The notes below the pieces were generated by a model. It was not told the origin of the DNA, searched no databases, and was given only the letters and a program-made list of their open reading frames with translations. Of a DNA stretch of 8,471 nt, positions 1-6,718 are shown piece after piece. The DNA is taken from the NCBI GenBank assembly GCA_021203585.1, contig JAJQAW010000341.1:1-8471 (forward strand), in the 5' to 3' direction. Origin of the DNA: Rikenellaceae bacterium. GTDB lineage: Bacteria > Bacteroidota > Bacteroidia > Bacteroidales > Rikenellaceae. Position 1 is the stretch's first letter; every line of letters starts with the position of its first letter. The position numbers and the translations under genes are program-made.

Positions 1-10
1 TCTTTGCGGT

Positions 11-130
11 GCGAAGAAAAATCTAAAAATAAACAATCCGGCACAATCCCCATGGGATTGTGCAGAGTTGATGGGGATATTATATCCCGCGATTAACAGT
101 CGGGTTGTCTTTTAGATTTCACTTCTTCGC
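11..130 (+). ncRNA. Possible structured RNA: long closing stem with two inner hairpins
   Basis: A closing helix pairs 11-18 with 123-130 (GCGAAGAA/TTCTTCGC), 19-28 with 110-119 (AAATCTAAAA/TTTTAGATTT) and 33-40 with 101-108 (ACAATCCG/CGGGTTGT), about 26 pairs with small bulges. It encloses a perfect 10-bp hairpin (41-50/54-63, loop CAT) and a 7-bp hairpin (74-80/82-88, loop of one base). The only non-Watson-Crick pair, T37 with G104, is a G-U pair in a + strand transcript but an A-C mismatch in the other sense, which favours + strand RNA. I see no tmRNA, RNase P or SRP signature and cannot name a family. It could instead be a DNA-level inverted repeat, such as the end of a mobile element or a terminator of a gene left of the window. 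Confidence 0.45.
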
Positions 131-499
131 AGCTGCACAATCTTTTAAGTATGCGTAAAAATGCGATCTACCCACCTACGGGGATGGGTAAAATGAAATT
201 CAAATTTTCACAGACCCCTTGCTCAAAACAGGGAATGTTTCTATATTTATGGAAACATCTTAACTCGACATAGTAAATACGAAGACGTATTTATCGTATA
301 AGCTACGGCTTTTTTCTTTGCCTTGAAAACTAAAGGAAATGAGCACGGGCCTGAGTTGTACCCTGATCTTCACCGCATCGGGGTACGACAACGGCGTGGG
401 TAAACTTTCTTGTGCAGGGCATTGGTAGTGCCTCAAGGTAGATTGTGAACCCACGCTTTCTTTTTGCGTGGTTTGTCCAACAAACTTCACTTTCCACCC
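131..499. other. Gene-free leader region rich in stem-loops
   Basis: No credible gene lies here; the 146-codon minus-strand frame over 260-700 runs antisense to the regulator gene and is taken as a shadow. Visible stem-loops are 235-244/249-258 (10 pairs including T242-G251 wobble), 274-281/286-293 (8 pairs, loop AAGA), the larger stem at 344-398 listed separately, and 451-456/466-471 (CCACGC/GCGTGG), which ends 28 bases before the regulator start codon. A run of T at about 309-315 follows a weak 4-bp stem and might be a terminator. No promoter matching TAnnTTTG was found at a convincing distance from position 500. Confidence 0.5.
344..398 (+). ncRNA. Extended stem-loop, possible leader or small RNA element
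   Basis: The core stem pairs 355-367 (GTTGTACCCTGAT) with 377-392 around a 9-base loop, with one bulged base at 387 and one wobble pair, T364-G380, that is valid only on the + strand. Below a three-base bulge the helix continues as 349-351 with 393-395 (GCC/GGC) and 344-346 with 396-398 (CAC/GTG). This is far longer than a chance hairpin of ordinary sequence. It sits about 100 bases upstream of the regulator gene, so it may be part of its 5' leader or of an independent RNA. Function is unknown. Confidence 0.4.
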
Positions 500-1168
500 A
501 TGCAACCCAAAAATACCAAATTCAAAAACACGATACCCGAAAACAGCGCCACACCCGACTGGATACGCCTGAGAGAAGTAATCGAAGAATCCGGCATGTC
601 CGTCAACGCCTTCGCCCTGCACATCGGACTGTCCCGGTCCGAAAATCTGTACCAAATCAAAAAAGGGAATCACGGCATCAGCAAAGCCCTCGCCGAACAA
701 ATTAACCGATTTTACCCTTCGTTTAGTGTCGGATGGCTTCTCAGCGGTGATGCGGGCGCAAAATTACCTCCCGATGCGGACCATATCGAATTGCGCAACG
801 ATTCCCTGAAACGATTCCCGGTCTATTCCCGGATAAAAGACGGAACCAAACCGATCTATCAGTTGTACCTTTCGGAAAGGCTGTCGAACGATGCGAAACA
901 AGCCGCAATCAATACCGACGAATCGCTGGCTCCCCGTATTCCGGTCGGCGCGCTGGTTTTTCTAAAACAGTCGGAAAAACTAATATTCGGAAAATACTAC
1001 CTCATCCAAACTCCGGAAATCGATTTGATCCGAAAAGTCAGCGGCAGTCCAAACCCCGATGAGATTCGATTGACTACGGGGGACAGGGAAACATATAACA
1101 ATATCGTTCTCTCTCCTGCCGAGATTGAAAACCAATACCTCGTTGTTAAAGTTTTATCGGATATTTAA
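500..1168 (+). CDS. XRE-family HTH regulator with S24/LexA-like C-terminal domain
   Basis: This 222-aa protein is probably a DNA-binding transcriptional repressor acting in the cytoplasm. Residues about 20-80 form a lambda-repressor-type helix-turn-helix: a first helix (RLREVIEESGMS), the turn region (NAFALHIGLSRSENLYQIKKG) and the family's typical ending VGWLLSGD. Residues about 137-222 resemble the S24/LexA peptidase fold: ESLAPRIPVGALVFLK, then GKYYLIQ, IDLIRKV and a late strand ending YLVVKVLSDI. Ser142 sits where the catalytic Ser of S24 proteins lies, and Lys179 is 37 residues later, the Ser-Lys spacing of LexA and UmuD. An Ala85-Gly86 pair lies in the linker after the HTH. These features would fit self-cleavage, but the Lys lies in an RK pair of uncertain alignment. 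A TTG codon at 464 would add 12 residues; ATG at 500 is preferred because the HTH family needs no more N-terminus. It stands alone, so its operator may be the hairpin-rich leader. Confidence 0.82.
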   Translation: MQPKNTKFKNTIPENSATPDWIRLREVIEESGMSVNAFALHIGLSRSENLYQIKKGNHGISKALAEQINRFYPSFSVGWLLSGDAGAKLPPDADHIELRNDSLKRFPVYSRIKDGTKPIYQLYLSERLSNDAKQAAINTDESLAPRIPVGALVFLKQSEKLIFGKYYLIQTPEIDLIRKVSGSPNPDEIRLTTGDRETYNNIVLSPAEIENQYLVVKVLSDI

Positions 1169-1250
1169 GAAGTAGGTTGTCGGGAATGTGCTTTGTTGGT
1201 CTTAAGTAAGCGTTATTTCGTTCCGATTGGGCTATTACACGCATAGTACA

Positions 1251-1345
1251 CGTCACCGCAAAATCATATTCCAGTCTACGGCTCACTCCTATCTCGTTCG
1301 ATTTCGTTGCGCGGACGATTTGCCCTTCCGGTACTTTTTTTCAAT
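1251..1345. repeat. Imperfect direct repeat, copy 1
   Basis: This stretch aligns by eye with 1417-1517. Shared blocks in order are a CCGCAAAA/CCGTAAAA block, TCTCGTTCG against CCTCGCTCG, TTCGTTG in both, CGATTTGCCC in both, and TCCGGT followed by CTTT in both. Copy 1 lacks about six bases (CCCCGC-like) present in copy 2. No target duplication, terminal inverted repeat or coding potential was seen. Confidence 0.5.
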
Positions 1346-1416
1346 GTTCCAAGGAGTGGTTATTATCGTTATTAACTGTAGCGCGTTCCTATTAATGGGT
1401 TGGCGGAAAAACGGTG

Positions 1417-1517
1417 AGTATGCCGTAAAATTTTTCTTTGCTCCAGGCTCGCTCGTGCCTCGCTCGGATTCGTTGGCCCCCGCGCGGGCGATTTGCCCAT
1501 CCGGTTCTTTCTTTTTA
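1417..1517. repeat. Imperfect direct repeat, copy 2
   Basis: This is the second copy of the repeat at 1251-1345, separated from it by about 70 bases. It is more GC-rich and contains an inner CCCGCGCGGG palindrome. Divergence between the two copies suggests an old duplication or two independent insertions of a dispersed repeat. Confidence 0.5.
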
Positions 1518-1623
1518 ATCTTGCCGGAAGCCGTAAGGTTATCGCTTCGTTACTGCTCGTGTTCGCAAATCGCTTTTGACGATTGGTCCCCCGCGCCCTG
1601 CCGGGTCGATACCGGCTGAAACT

Positions 1624-1703
1624 GCGACTTTTAGAAAGTCGCCCAAATCGTCGCTTTTTGAAAAAAGCGACACCAAAAACTTTTGGGCGATCCTTTGGAT
1701 CGC
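1624..1703. terminator. Cluster of overlapping hairpins at the 3' end of the DUF763 gene
   Basis: Three perfect hairpins lie within 80 bases: 1624-1631/1635-1642 (GCGACTTT/AAAGTCGC), 1650-1659/1662-1671 (GTCGCTTTTT/AAAAAGCGAC) and 1687-1693/1697-1703 (GCGATCC/GGATCGC). An outer pair, 1640-1647 with 1682-1689 (CGCCCAAA/TTTGGGCG), encloses the middle hairpin and competes with the two flanking ones. The cluster begins 11 bases beyond the DUF763 stop on the minus strand and lies between two convergent genes, so bidirectional termination is the simplest reading. It lacks a clean T-tract after a GC stem, so it may instead be a REP-like palindromic repeat. Confidence 0.5.
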
Positions 1704-1714
1704 ATGACTGTTTG

Positions 1715-2929
1715 CTAAAACTGGATGCGCAGTTGGGTGCCTTCTTTTTGCTCCGGCTTTTGGGCATCGCCGAAAACCGTCTTACCACCGTATAAGTAGG
1801 ACGTATCGCGCTCGTGTTGCACCCACTCATCGAAAAAATCACGGGGTTGATACCGTTTCTCGATCTGCCGGGCCATTTTGGAAAGGTTTTTCAAAGCCTC
1901 CGACTTATCGTTCTCACCCAGTTTAGCACGGTGGATGGCGTGATCCAATACCTCGATGGTACGGTCGTAAACCTGGGTCGGCACCGGATGAGGATGCCCG
2001 TCTTTACCCCCGTGGGCAAAGGAAAACCGGGCCGGATCAGAAAAACGGGAAGGCGTACCGTGAATCACTTCACTTACCAGCGTCAGCGACTGCAACGTAC
2101 GAGGCCCCACACCGGGTAAAAGCAGCACCGACTCGATATCCTGCGGATCGGTTTCATGGGCAAGAATCAGCGCAGCCCCCAACCGCTTCAAATTGACATC
2201 TGAACCGAACACCTCATGATGACGGGGCATAATCAGCGAAACTTCCCTCATCAGTTTATCCGGATTCTCACGGATAAGCTCCAGAATCCCCGATTTGGTC
2301 GGAGTCGCCTGCCGGTCGGTCAGGTTCAGAATAAGCCCCTGATTTTTCCCGCACACTCCTGTATGCGGCTCTACGGTAAAAGATTCCAGCCCGTCCGAAA
2401 GCCAGTGATACCGACGGGCCATCCGGTTGGCCGGATTCATCCCCTGCTGGATCACCGTCCACTCCCCGTCCGCCGTCACCACAAACGAGTGCAGGTACAG
2501 CTGATACCCATCCTGCACCGCCGTATTATCGACTTTAGCCGATAGTTTACTGCAACGCACCAGTTCATCGCCGGGAAGCCCCGTTTTTTCGGCAATCCCG
2601 ATCAGTTCTTCCGGGGTTATGCGGGACGATTTGCCCCGTCCCCCACAGATGTAGATACCCAAATCGGCGGAGCGCAGGTTAACCGATTTTTTGAGCGCGT
2701 TCATCACCGAAGTGGTGATCCCCGAAGAGTGCCAGTCCATACCCAGCACACACCCCAGCGACTGAAACCAGAACGGATCGCTCAACCGCCGCAGGTATTC
2801 CGTCCGCCCGTATTCCATCACGATGGCTTCCGTAATCGCTCCGCCCAGCAAACTCATACGCTGGGCCAGCCACGGGGGAACCGTGCCGTAATGAAGCGGT
2901 AAATCCGCATGACCTTTCCGGATGCTCAT
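1715..2929 (-). CDS. DUF763 domain protein with helix-hairpin-helix motif
   Basis: This 404-aa protein matches the DUF763 family from recalled family features; its molecular function is not established. Recognisable blocks are the N-terminus HADLPLHYGTVPPWLAQRM (about 7-25), the stretch DPFWFQSLGCVLGMDWHSSG (51-70), ICGGRGKSSRITPEEL (94-109), and HGGKDGHPHPVP (306-317). Residues 269-291 carry a helix-hairpin-helix signature, LLLPGVGPRTLQSLTLVSE, which in other families binds DNA non-specifically, so a nucleic-acid role is inferred. There is no signal peptide or membrane segment, so it is probably cytoplasmic. The start at 2929 places the conserved block right at the N-terminus as usual for the family. 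It diverges from the SDR-ligase operon, with a promoter-like sequence 28 bases upstream of its ATG. The length is complete and there are no internal lesions. Confidence 0.85.
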   Translation of the reverse strand: MSIRKGHADLPLHYGTVPPWLAQRMSLLGGAITEAIVMEYGRTEYLRRLSDPFWFQSLGCVLGMDWHSSGITTSVMNALKKSVNLRSADLGIYICGGRGKSSRITPEELIGIAEKTGLPGDELVRCSKLSAKVDNTAVQDGYQLYLHSFVVTADGEWTVIQQGMNPANRMARRYHWLSDGLESFTVEPHTGVCGKNQGLILNLTDRQATPTKSGILELIRENPDKLMREVSLIMPRHHEVFGSDVNLKRLGAALILAHETDPQDIESVLLLPGVGPRTLQSLTLVSEVIHGTPSRFSDPARFSFAHGGKDGHPHPVPTQVYDRTIEVLDHAIHRAKLGENDKSEALKNLSKMARQIEKRYQPRDFFDEWVQHERDTSYLYGGKTVFGDAQKPEQKEGTQLRIQF

Positions 2930-2956
2930 TGGGAATTATATTCGATTTTTGAACCT

Positions 2957-2986
2957 CAAAGTTAAACAATACATTCGAATTAACAA
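2957..2986 (-). promoter_or_regulatory. Bacteroidota-type promoter for the DUF763 gene
   Basis: On the minus strand the sequence at 2964-2957 reads TAACTTTG, an exact match to the TAnnTTTG -7 element of Bacteroidota sigma-ABfr promoters. Eighteen bases further upstream, 2986-2983 reads TTGT, a partial match to the TTTG -33 element. Transcription would start about 20 bases before the ATG, giving a short leader without a Shine-Dalgarno sequence, as is normal in this phylum. Confidence 0.45.
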
Positions 2987-3115
2987 CGTCTGCCATCGAT
3001 TTTTATTTTCATCCGCTCCACCCGATCTAAAAATTTAACTTTCCTGAACTGCCGGTACGTAAGACTGGCATTCATCTTGATAGTTTTCTAAAATAAACCA
3101 TCAAAACAGCAAACT

Positions 3116-4008
3116 ATGGCAGACAATGGAATAGGCAAAAATCCGCAGGATATGTATCATCCCGGTGATTACGAAAAACAACAGCAGCGTTCGGCCCCCG
3201 GACTGGAATCGAAAATGAACCCCGTTCCGGACGCGGGTGAGGAAAGCTACAAGGGACTGGGCCGTCTGGAGGGCCGGCGGGCGCTCATCACCGGCGGAGA
3301 TTCCGGAATCGGCCGTGCCACGGCTATCGCTTACGCACGGGAAGGGGCGAAAGTGGCTATCGGCTACCATCCGAGCGAAGAATCGGATGCCCGATCGCTT
3401 CAGCAGCTGCTTTCCGATGAAGGGAGGGAAATCTTCCTTATTCCCGGTGACCTGGCACAGGAATCCACCGCGGTAGAAGTGATCGAAAAGGCGGTCGAAC
3501 AGCTGGGCGGTCTGGATTTACTGGTACTTAACGTGGGCGCGCAAACCGCCGTAGCCAAAATTGCAGACCTGACCATGGAACAGGTTCACCATACGTTCGC
3601 GGTAAACGTATTCGCTCCCATCATCATGGCCAAAACGGCGATTCCGCATATGCCGGAAGGGTCGTGCATCATCCTGACTTCTTCCTCGCAGTACTTCAAA
3701 CCGAGCAAGACCTGCTGGATTACGCGGCTACGAAATTTGCCGTGGCCGGATTCGGGATCGCCCTGTCCAAACAGATTATGGACCAGGGAATCCGGGTCAA
3801 TGTGGTCTGTCCGGGGCCGGTATAGACTCCCCTGGAAGTCACCGGCGGACAACCGGCCGAAGAAATCCCCGAATTCGGGCAAAATACCATCTTCAAACGC
3901 TCGGCGCAGCCGGCGGAACTGGCCGGGGTTTACGTATTTCTCGCTTCCACGGATGCGTCGTACATTTCCGGGGAAATCTATGGGGTCACCGGTGGAAGCA
4001 GCCATTAA
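3116..4008 (+). pseudogene. SDR-family oxidoreductase, broken by a frameshift and a stop
   Basis: The intact ancestor was a short-chain dehydrogenase/reductase of the YghA / general-stress-protein-39 type, an NAD(P)-dependent enzyme with a characteristic N-terminal extension (QDMYHPGDY at 11-19). The first frame gives residues 1-198: the cofactor loop ITGGDSGIG (58-66), GDLAQ (111-115), the LNVGAQ block (138-143) and the Ser-containing ILTSSSQYFKPSK. At 3710-3712 a base appears lost (ACCTG for an expected ACCCTG). The homology continues in the next frame: DYAATKF with the catalytic YxxxK at 3721-3735, VNVVCPGPV, then TAG at 3823-3825 where the family has Trp (TGG), then TPLEVTGGQ and a normal C-terminus ending GVTGGSSH at 4005. 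The stop at 4006-4008 overlaps the next start as TAATG. A truncated product would lack the active-site Tyr and Lys. Upstream, TAGTTTTC at 3081-3088 is only a weak -7 candidate. Confidence 0.88.
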
Positions 4009-5069
4009 TGCCTCAAAATAAACATAAAACCTACCTGCTGGCTGTCGGCACTTATACCGACGGTGCAGGGGAAGGTATATACGTCTATGTTTACGATCCG
4101 CAAAAGGAAGTGTTCGAGAAAAAATCGGCGGTAAAGGTGACCAATTCCTCCTACCTCTATTTTTCTGCGGATGGACGAAATCTTTATGCCGTGACGGAAA
4201 ATACCGAAACGTCCTCGTACGCCAATTGTTTCCGCTTCGAGCCGGAGACGGCAAGCGTCGCCCGAAACGACCGGCGGATAACCAAAGGATCGGGACCGTG
4301 CCACATCGCGGTCGATCCGGAAAACCGTTTTGCGGTCACAGCCAATTACGCCGGCGGCAGTATATCGGTATTTCCCCTCTGGCCGGACGGCGGTCTGAGA
4401 CCGCTCAGCCAGCTGATCCGGTTTTCGGGAAAAGGAAAAAACCCGGAACGGCAGCAAGCCCCGCATATCCACTGCGTACAGTTTTCGCCCGACGGACGTT
4501 TCCTTTTCGCCACCGACCTGGGGACGGATCACTTGTACCGGTTCGATATCGACCGGGATAACCGGAAATATTTTTTGCGCGAAGAGTCCCAAAAAGCTTT
4601 TCCCGTAGAAAGCGGGTCGGGCCCCCGGCATTTCGGTTTTTCGCCGGACGGACGGTTTGTTTACCTGATCAACGAATTGACGGCTACGGTCATGGTTTTC
4701 AGCTACCAGGAGGGAGAATTGTCCTGGCTGCAAACCCTTCCCGTAAAACCCGGAGCGGAGGCTGAAGGAGGTGATATCGTCATCACCCCCGACGGTAAAT
4801 ACCTGTATGCCTCCTTGCGGGAAGGGGAAGACGGTATAGGGGCTTTTGCGGTCGATCCACACAACGGTATGCTTTCCTCTATCGGTTATATTCCCACGGC
4901 CCGGCATCCCCGAAACCTCTCCTTGACTCCGGACGGACTGTATTTGTTCTGCGCCGCGATAAAGGAAAACGTGATTGTCCCCTACTCCATCGACCCGGCT
5001 ACCGGAAAACTGTCCGAAAAGCCGGCCCGGTTGGATATCCCCGCTCCGGCCTGCGTCCTGTTCGCCTAA
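4008..5069 (+). CDS. Lactonase-family beta-propeller (6-phosphogluconolactonase type)
   Basis: This intact 353-aa protein belongs to the seven-bladed beta-propeller lactonase family related to E. coli Pgl/YbhE, which hydrolyses 6-phosphogluconolactone; here the true substrate is inferred only. Blade repeats are visible: GTYTDGAGEGIYVY (15-28), YLYFSADGRNLYAVTE (49-64), GSGPCHIAVDPENRFAVTANY (95-114, with AGGSISVFPL), HIHCVQFSPDGRFLFATD (153-170), GPRHFGFSPDGRFVYLINE (205-223), GGDIVITPDGKYLYAS (254-269) and PRNLSLTPDGLYLF (301-314). There is no signal peptide, unlike many Bacteroidota relatives, so it should be cytoplasmic. Its ATG overlaps the SDR stop (TAATG), implying translational coupling in the ancestral operon; decay of the SDR could therefore alter its expression. 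Length is typical and there are no lesions. Confidence 0.9.
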   Translation: MPQNKHKTYLLAVGTYTDGAGEGIYVYVYDPQKEVFEKKSAVKVTNSSYLYFSADGRNLYAVTENTETSSYANCFRFEPETASVARNDRRITKGSGPCHIAVDPENRFAVTANYAGGSISVFPLWPDGGLRPLSQLIRFSGKGKNPERQQAPHIHCVQFSPDGRFLFATDLGTDHLYRFDIDRDNRKYFLREESQKAFPVESGSGPRHFGFSPDGRFVYLINELTATVMVFSYQEGELSWLQTLPVKPGAEAEGGDIVITPDGKYLYASLREGEDGIGAFAVDPHNGMLSSIGYIPTARHPRNLSLTPDGLYLFCAAIKENVIVPYSIDPATGKLSEKPARLDIPAPACVLFA

Positions 5070-5100
5070 TTTTACCCGTAACGCACAAAAACAACCGTGT

Positions 5101-5709
5101 ATGGCCCGTCAGATGACATTCATAATCGGCAAAATCGAATATACCGCCTCCCCGGTCAAAGTCGATCGGCGGAAGCTCTACGGCTGGACCAAATTGATGG
5201 CCGTCGACGATAACGGGAACCCGTGCGAATTATTGACCGCCGATGAATCCGGCAAATACCTGATCCCTTTGGGCGGTACGGGTATCGGCATCCTTTCTCC
5301 GCAGGGACAGTGGGTAGAGCGGTCGGAGTTAAAAACGGTGGACGCGGACGGCGAACCGGCCCCCATTTTCCCGTCGAGCTACAAAACCGTAAACACGCTG
5401 AAAACCAAAATCACGCCGCAGGAATTCCTGGATTACAGCATCAGCGATTTTTACCAGTTGGAAGATATTCCGCAGGAGATGCTTCGGGCGGTCGGTGAAA
5501 CCATTTACAGCTTCGAATGCACCTACAACGACAGTTACGATCCCTCACCGGCTTTTATCATGGCTGCCCAGGGAGCGTTGTTCCTGCTGATCGGAGTGAA
5601 AAACTTTTACGAATCGCTCTGTTTCGGCGACTGCGAAACCATCGACGAAGACCACGACGACCGCCTGGTAGAAGACGGCGGGGATTTTCTGGATTTTAAT
5701 ATATTCTGA
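5101..5709 (+). CDS. Unrecognised 202-aa protein, ligase-operon member
   Basis: I do not recognise this family. The protein has no signal peptide or clear membrane span, apart from one moderately hydrophobic stretch (AFIMAAQGALFLLIGV, about 156-171) that could be a buried helix. The N-terminal half looks strand-rich (FIIGKIEYTASPVKVDRRKLYGW, residues 6-28, and YLIPLGGTGIGILSPQGQW at 59-77). The middle (about 100-140) looks helical, and the last 25 residues are strongly acidic (DEDHDDRLVEDGGDF). It begins 31 bases after the lactonase stop and ends two bases before the next start, so it is clearly an operon member. ATG at 5101 was chosen; ATG at 5113 is an equal alternative four codons later. 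Codon use matches its neighbours. Adjacency to an ATP-dependent ligase hints at a nucleic-acid role, which is inference only. Confidence 0.75.
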   Translation: MARQMTFIIGKIEYTASPVKVDRRKLYGWTKLMAVDDNGNPCELLTADESGKYLIPLGGTGIGILSPQGQWVERSELKTVDADGEPAPIFPSSYKTVNTLKTKITPQEFLDYSISDFYQLEDIPQEMLRAVGETIYSFECTYNDSYDPSPAFIMAAQGALFLLIGVKNFYESLCFGDCETIDEDHDDRLVEDGGDFLDFNIF

Positions 5710-5711
5710 TT

Positions 5712-6650
5712 ATGCCGATGTGGGGAATACATATCGCCAATGCTAAGCGCCGGGATGCCGAGGTGGCCTTCGAAGCGCAGACCGAGCGGCGGGACATCCG
5801 GACCGTACTCAAAAACGGGGAGGATAAAACCAGTGTGCGGATTCTCAAATCGACCGTACGAATGGACGAACAGGCCCTGGTGCAGGAGTTCGGCGACTGG
5901 CACGAGGTAGCCCAGGCGTTGATCGAGGGCGATCCGGAAATCGACATGGAAATCATCGGAAAGAAACTCAAACGGACGCACCGCCTATGGGTGGATAGTG
6001 GCGGCAACATCGCCTACCGGGTCAACCTGTTCCGAACGATCTACAATCCGGACGGCACGGAGCGCGAATAAAAGGATATCAATAAACTGCCTTCGAATGT
6101 CAACAAGGAATTTCCGCTCAAATGGACCGGTAAACTGTTTCCCCGCCAGGAGGTGATCCGTCAGTTTGTTTTTACGCGAAGTTACCAGATCCGGCATATC
6201 AACGGCGCTACATTCGACTTTCTTTACAATATGGCCCAGGAACTGGACGAAAAGGACGCATTGGTTCTGGTCGGCGCCGGCGAAAAAGGCAACGATCCGC
6301 TGCTGCTCTTCCGGGGCGGACAGCCTTACCGGGCCTTTCTCGAAGGCCGGGTATTCCACGACCGCTACGTGCTGATTTTACATTTAACGGACATCGAACT
6401 GAAAACATTATCGCACCCATGATCTCAAAACTTCGGAGTGTAATGGCCAGTACGGCTATTATTTACCTGAATCGTATTACTCGGAATCCGTCTGCTGGGT
6501 AGCGGGATTTGGGCCGGCTGACGGTTACGGATACCCTCTTCCCTTATACTGGTCAGCGAGGCGGTGGACGATGTGATACGGGCTTTTCTAGATTCGCTCA
6601 TAGGAGCGCCGATGACAGCTATCCAACATCTCTTTATGCCCAAAAAGTAA
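5712..6650 (+). pseudogene. Broken gene for an unrecognised protein of about 312 aa
   Basis: Three lesions appear to split one former gene. It starts two bases after the upstream stop (MPMWGIHIANAKRRDAEV) and runs 119 codons to TAA at 6069-6071. The same frame then continues with good protein character (KDINKLPSNVNKEFPLKW) to TGA at 6420-6422. Skipping base 6420 opens the next frame from 6421, giving DLKTSECNGQYGYYLPESYY then GYGYPLPLYW to about 6552. Restoring a lost G in the GG at 6551-6552 joins it to VSEAVDDVIRAFLDSLIGAP and FMPKK, with TAA at 6648-6650. The first break is certain from the sequence; the two frame changes are inferred from coding character, and the 6421-6552 section is the weakest part because another frame is also fairly protein-like. 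The N-terminal 119-aa fragment might still be made. No family is recognised; no signal peptide is seen. It was probably co-transcribed with the 202-aa gene and the ligase. Confidence 0.65.
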
Positions 6651-6718
6651 GGAATATGGTTAACGGAGAACCTTCGATTCTAATCTGCAAGTGATAAATC
6701 ACCCGAAAGGAGAGGCCA
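6651..6718. other. Short spacer with a Shine-Dalgarno-like site
   Basis: This spacer separates the broken gene from the small ORF. It contains GAAAGGAGAGG at 6705-6715, an unusually strong Shine-Dalgarno-like match for this window, placed three bases before the ATG at 6719. That spacing is a little short, but the site is the best argument that the small ORF is translated. Confidence 0.4.

Larger units (their letters stand above)
1169..1623. other. Non-coding spacer with degenerate direct repeats
   Basis: No supported gene lies between the regulator and the hairpin cluster. Open frames here (1227-1619 on +, 1372-1842 on -) have low-complexity composition, and the minus frame runs through the hairpins into the antisense of DUF763. 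The main content is an imperfect direct repeat, described separately, and a possible third fragment at about 1543-1617 sharing CCCCCGCGC. It may be a relic of an intergenic repeat family. Confidence 0.5.

Noticed and set aside
1..400. tmRNA, RNase P RNA or group II intron remnant
   Set aside because: No tag-peptide frame, no conserved RNase P core and no domain V signature could be found.
464..499. TTG start giving a 234-aa regulator
   Set aside because: The added residues lie over a hairpin and precede the HTH with no family support; ATG at 500 suffices.
1372..1842. A 156-codon minus-strand frame reading through the hairpins
   Set aside because: Very Lys/Arg/Ser-rich composition, overlap with DUF763 in another frame, and the repeats and palindromes it covers indicate a spurious frame.
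4005..4907. A 300-codon minus-strand frame across the lactonase
   Set aside because: It is antisense to clear propeller repeats and has no recognisable motif.
5101..5709. Ku-like DNA end-binding protein, because of a ligase neighbour and a loosely similar N-terminus (PVKVDRRKLYG)
   Set aside because: The similarity covers only a few residues, and the length and remaining sequence do not fit bacterial Ku.
3823..6071. Stop-codon reassignment or read-through to explain in-frame TAG and TAA
   Set aside because: Two different stop codons are involved, frameshifts accompany them, and neighbouring intact genes end normally in TAA and TGA. Gene decay is simpler.
6443..6550. Alternative frame in the broken-gene tail (TAIIYLNRITRNPS, then RLTVTDTLFPYTG)
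   Set aside because: It contains an internal TAG and does not adjoin the preceding gene, whereas the frame from 6421 is stop-free and begins one base after the preceding frame. It remains a real alternative for this segment.
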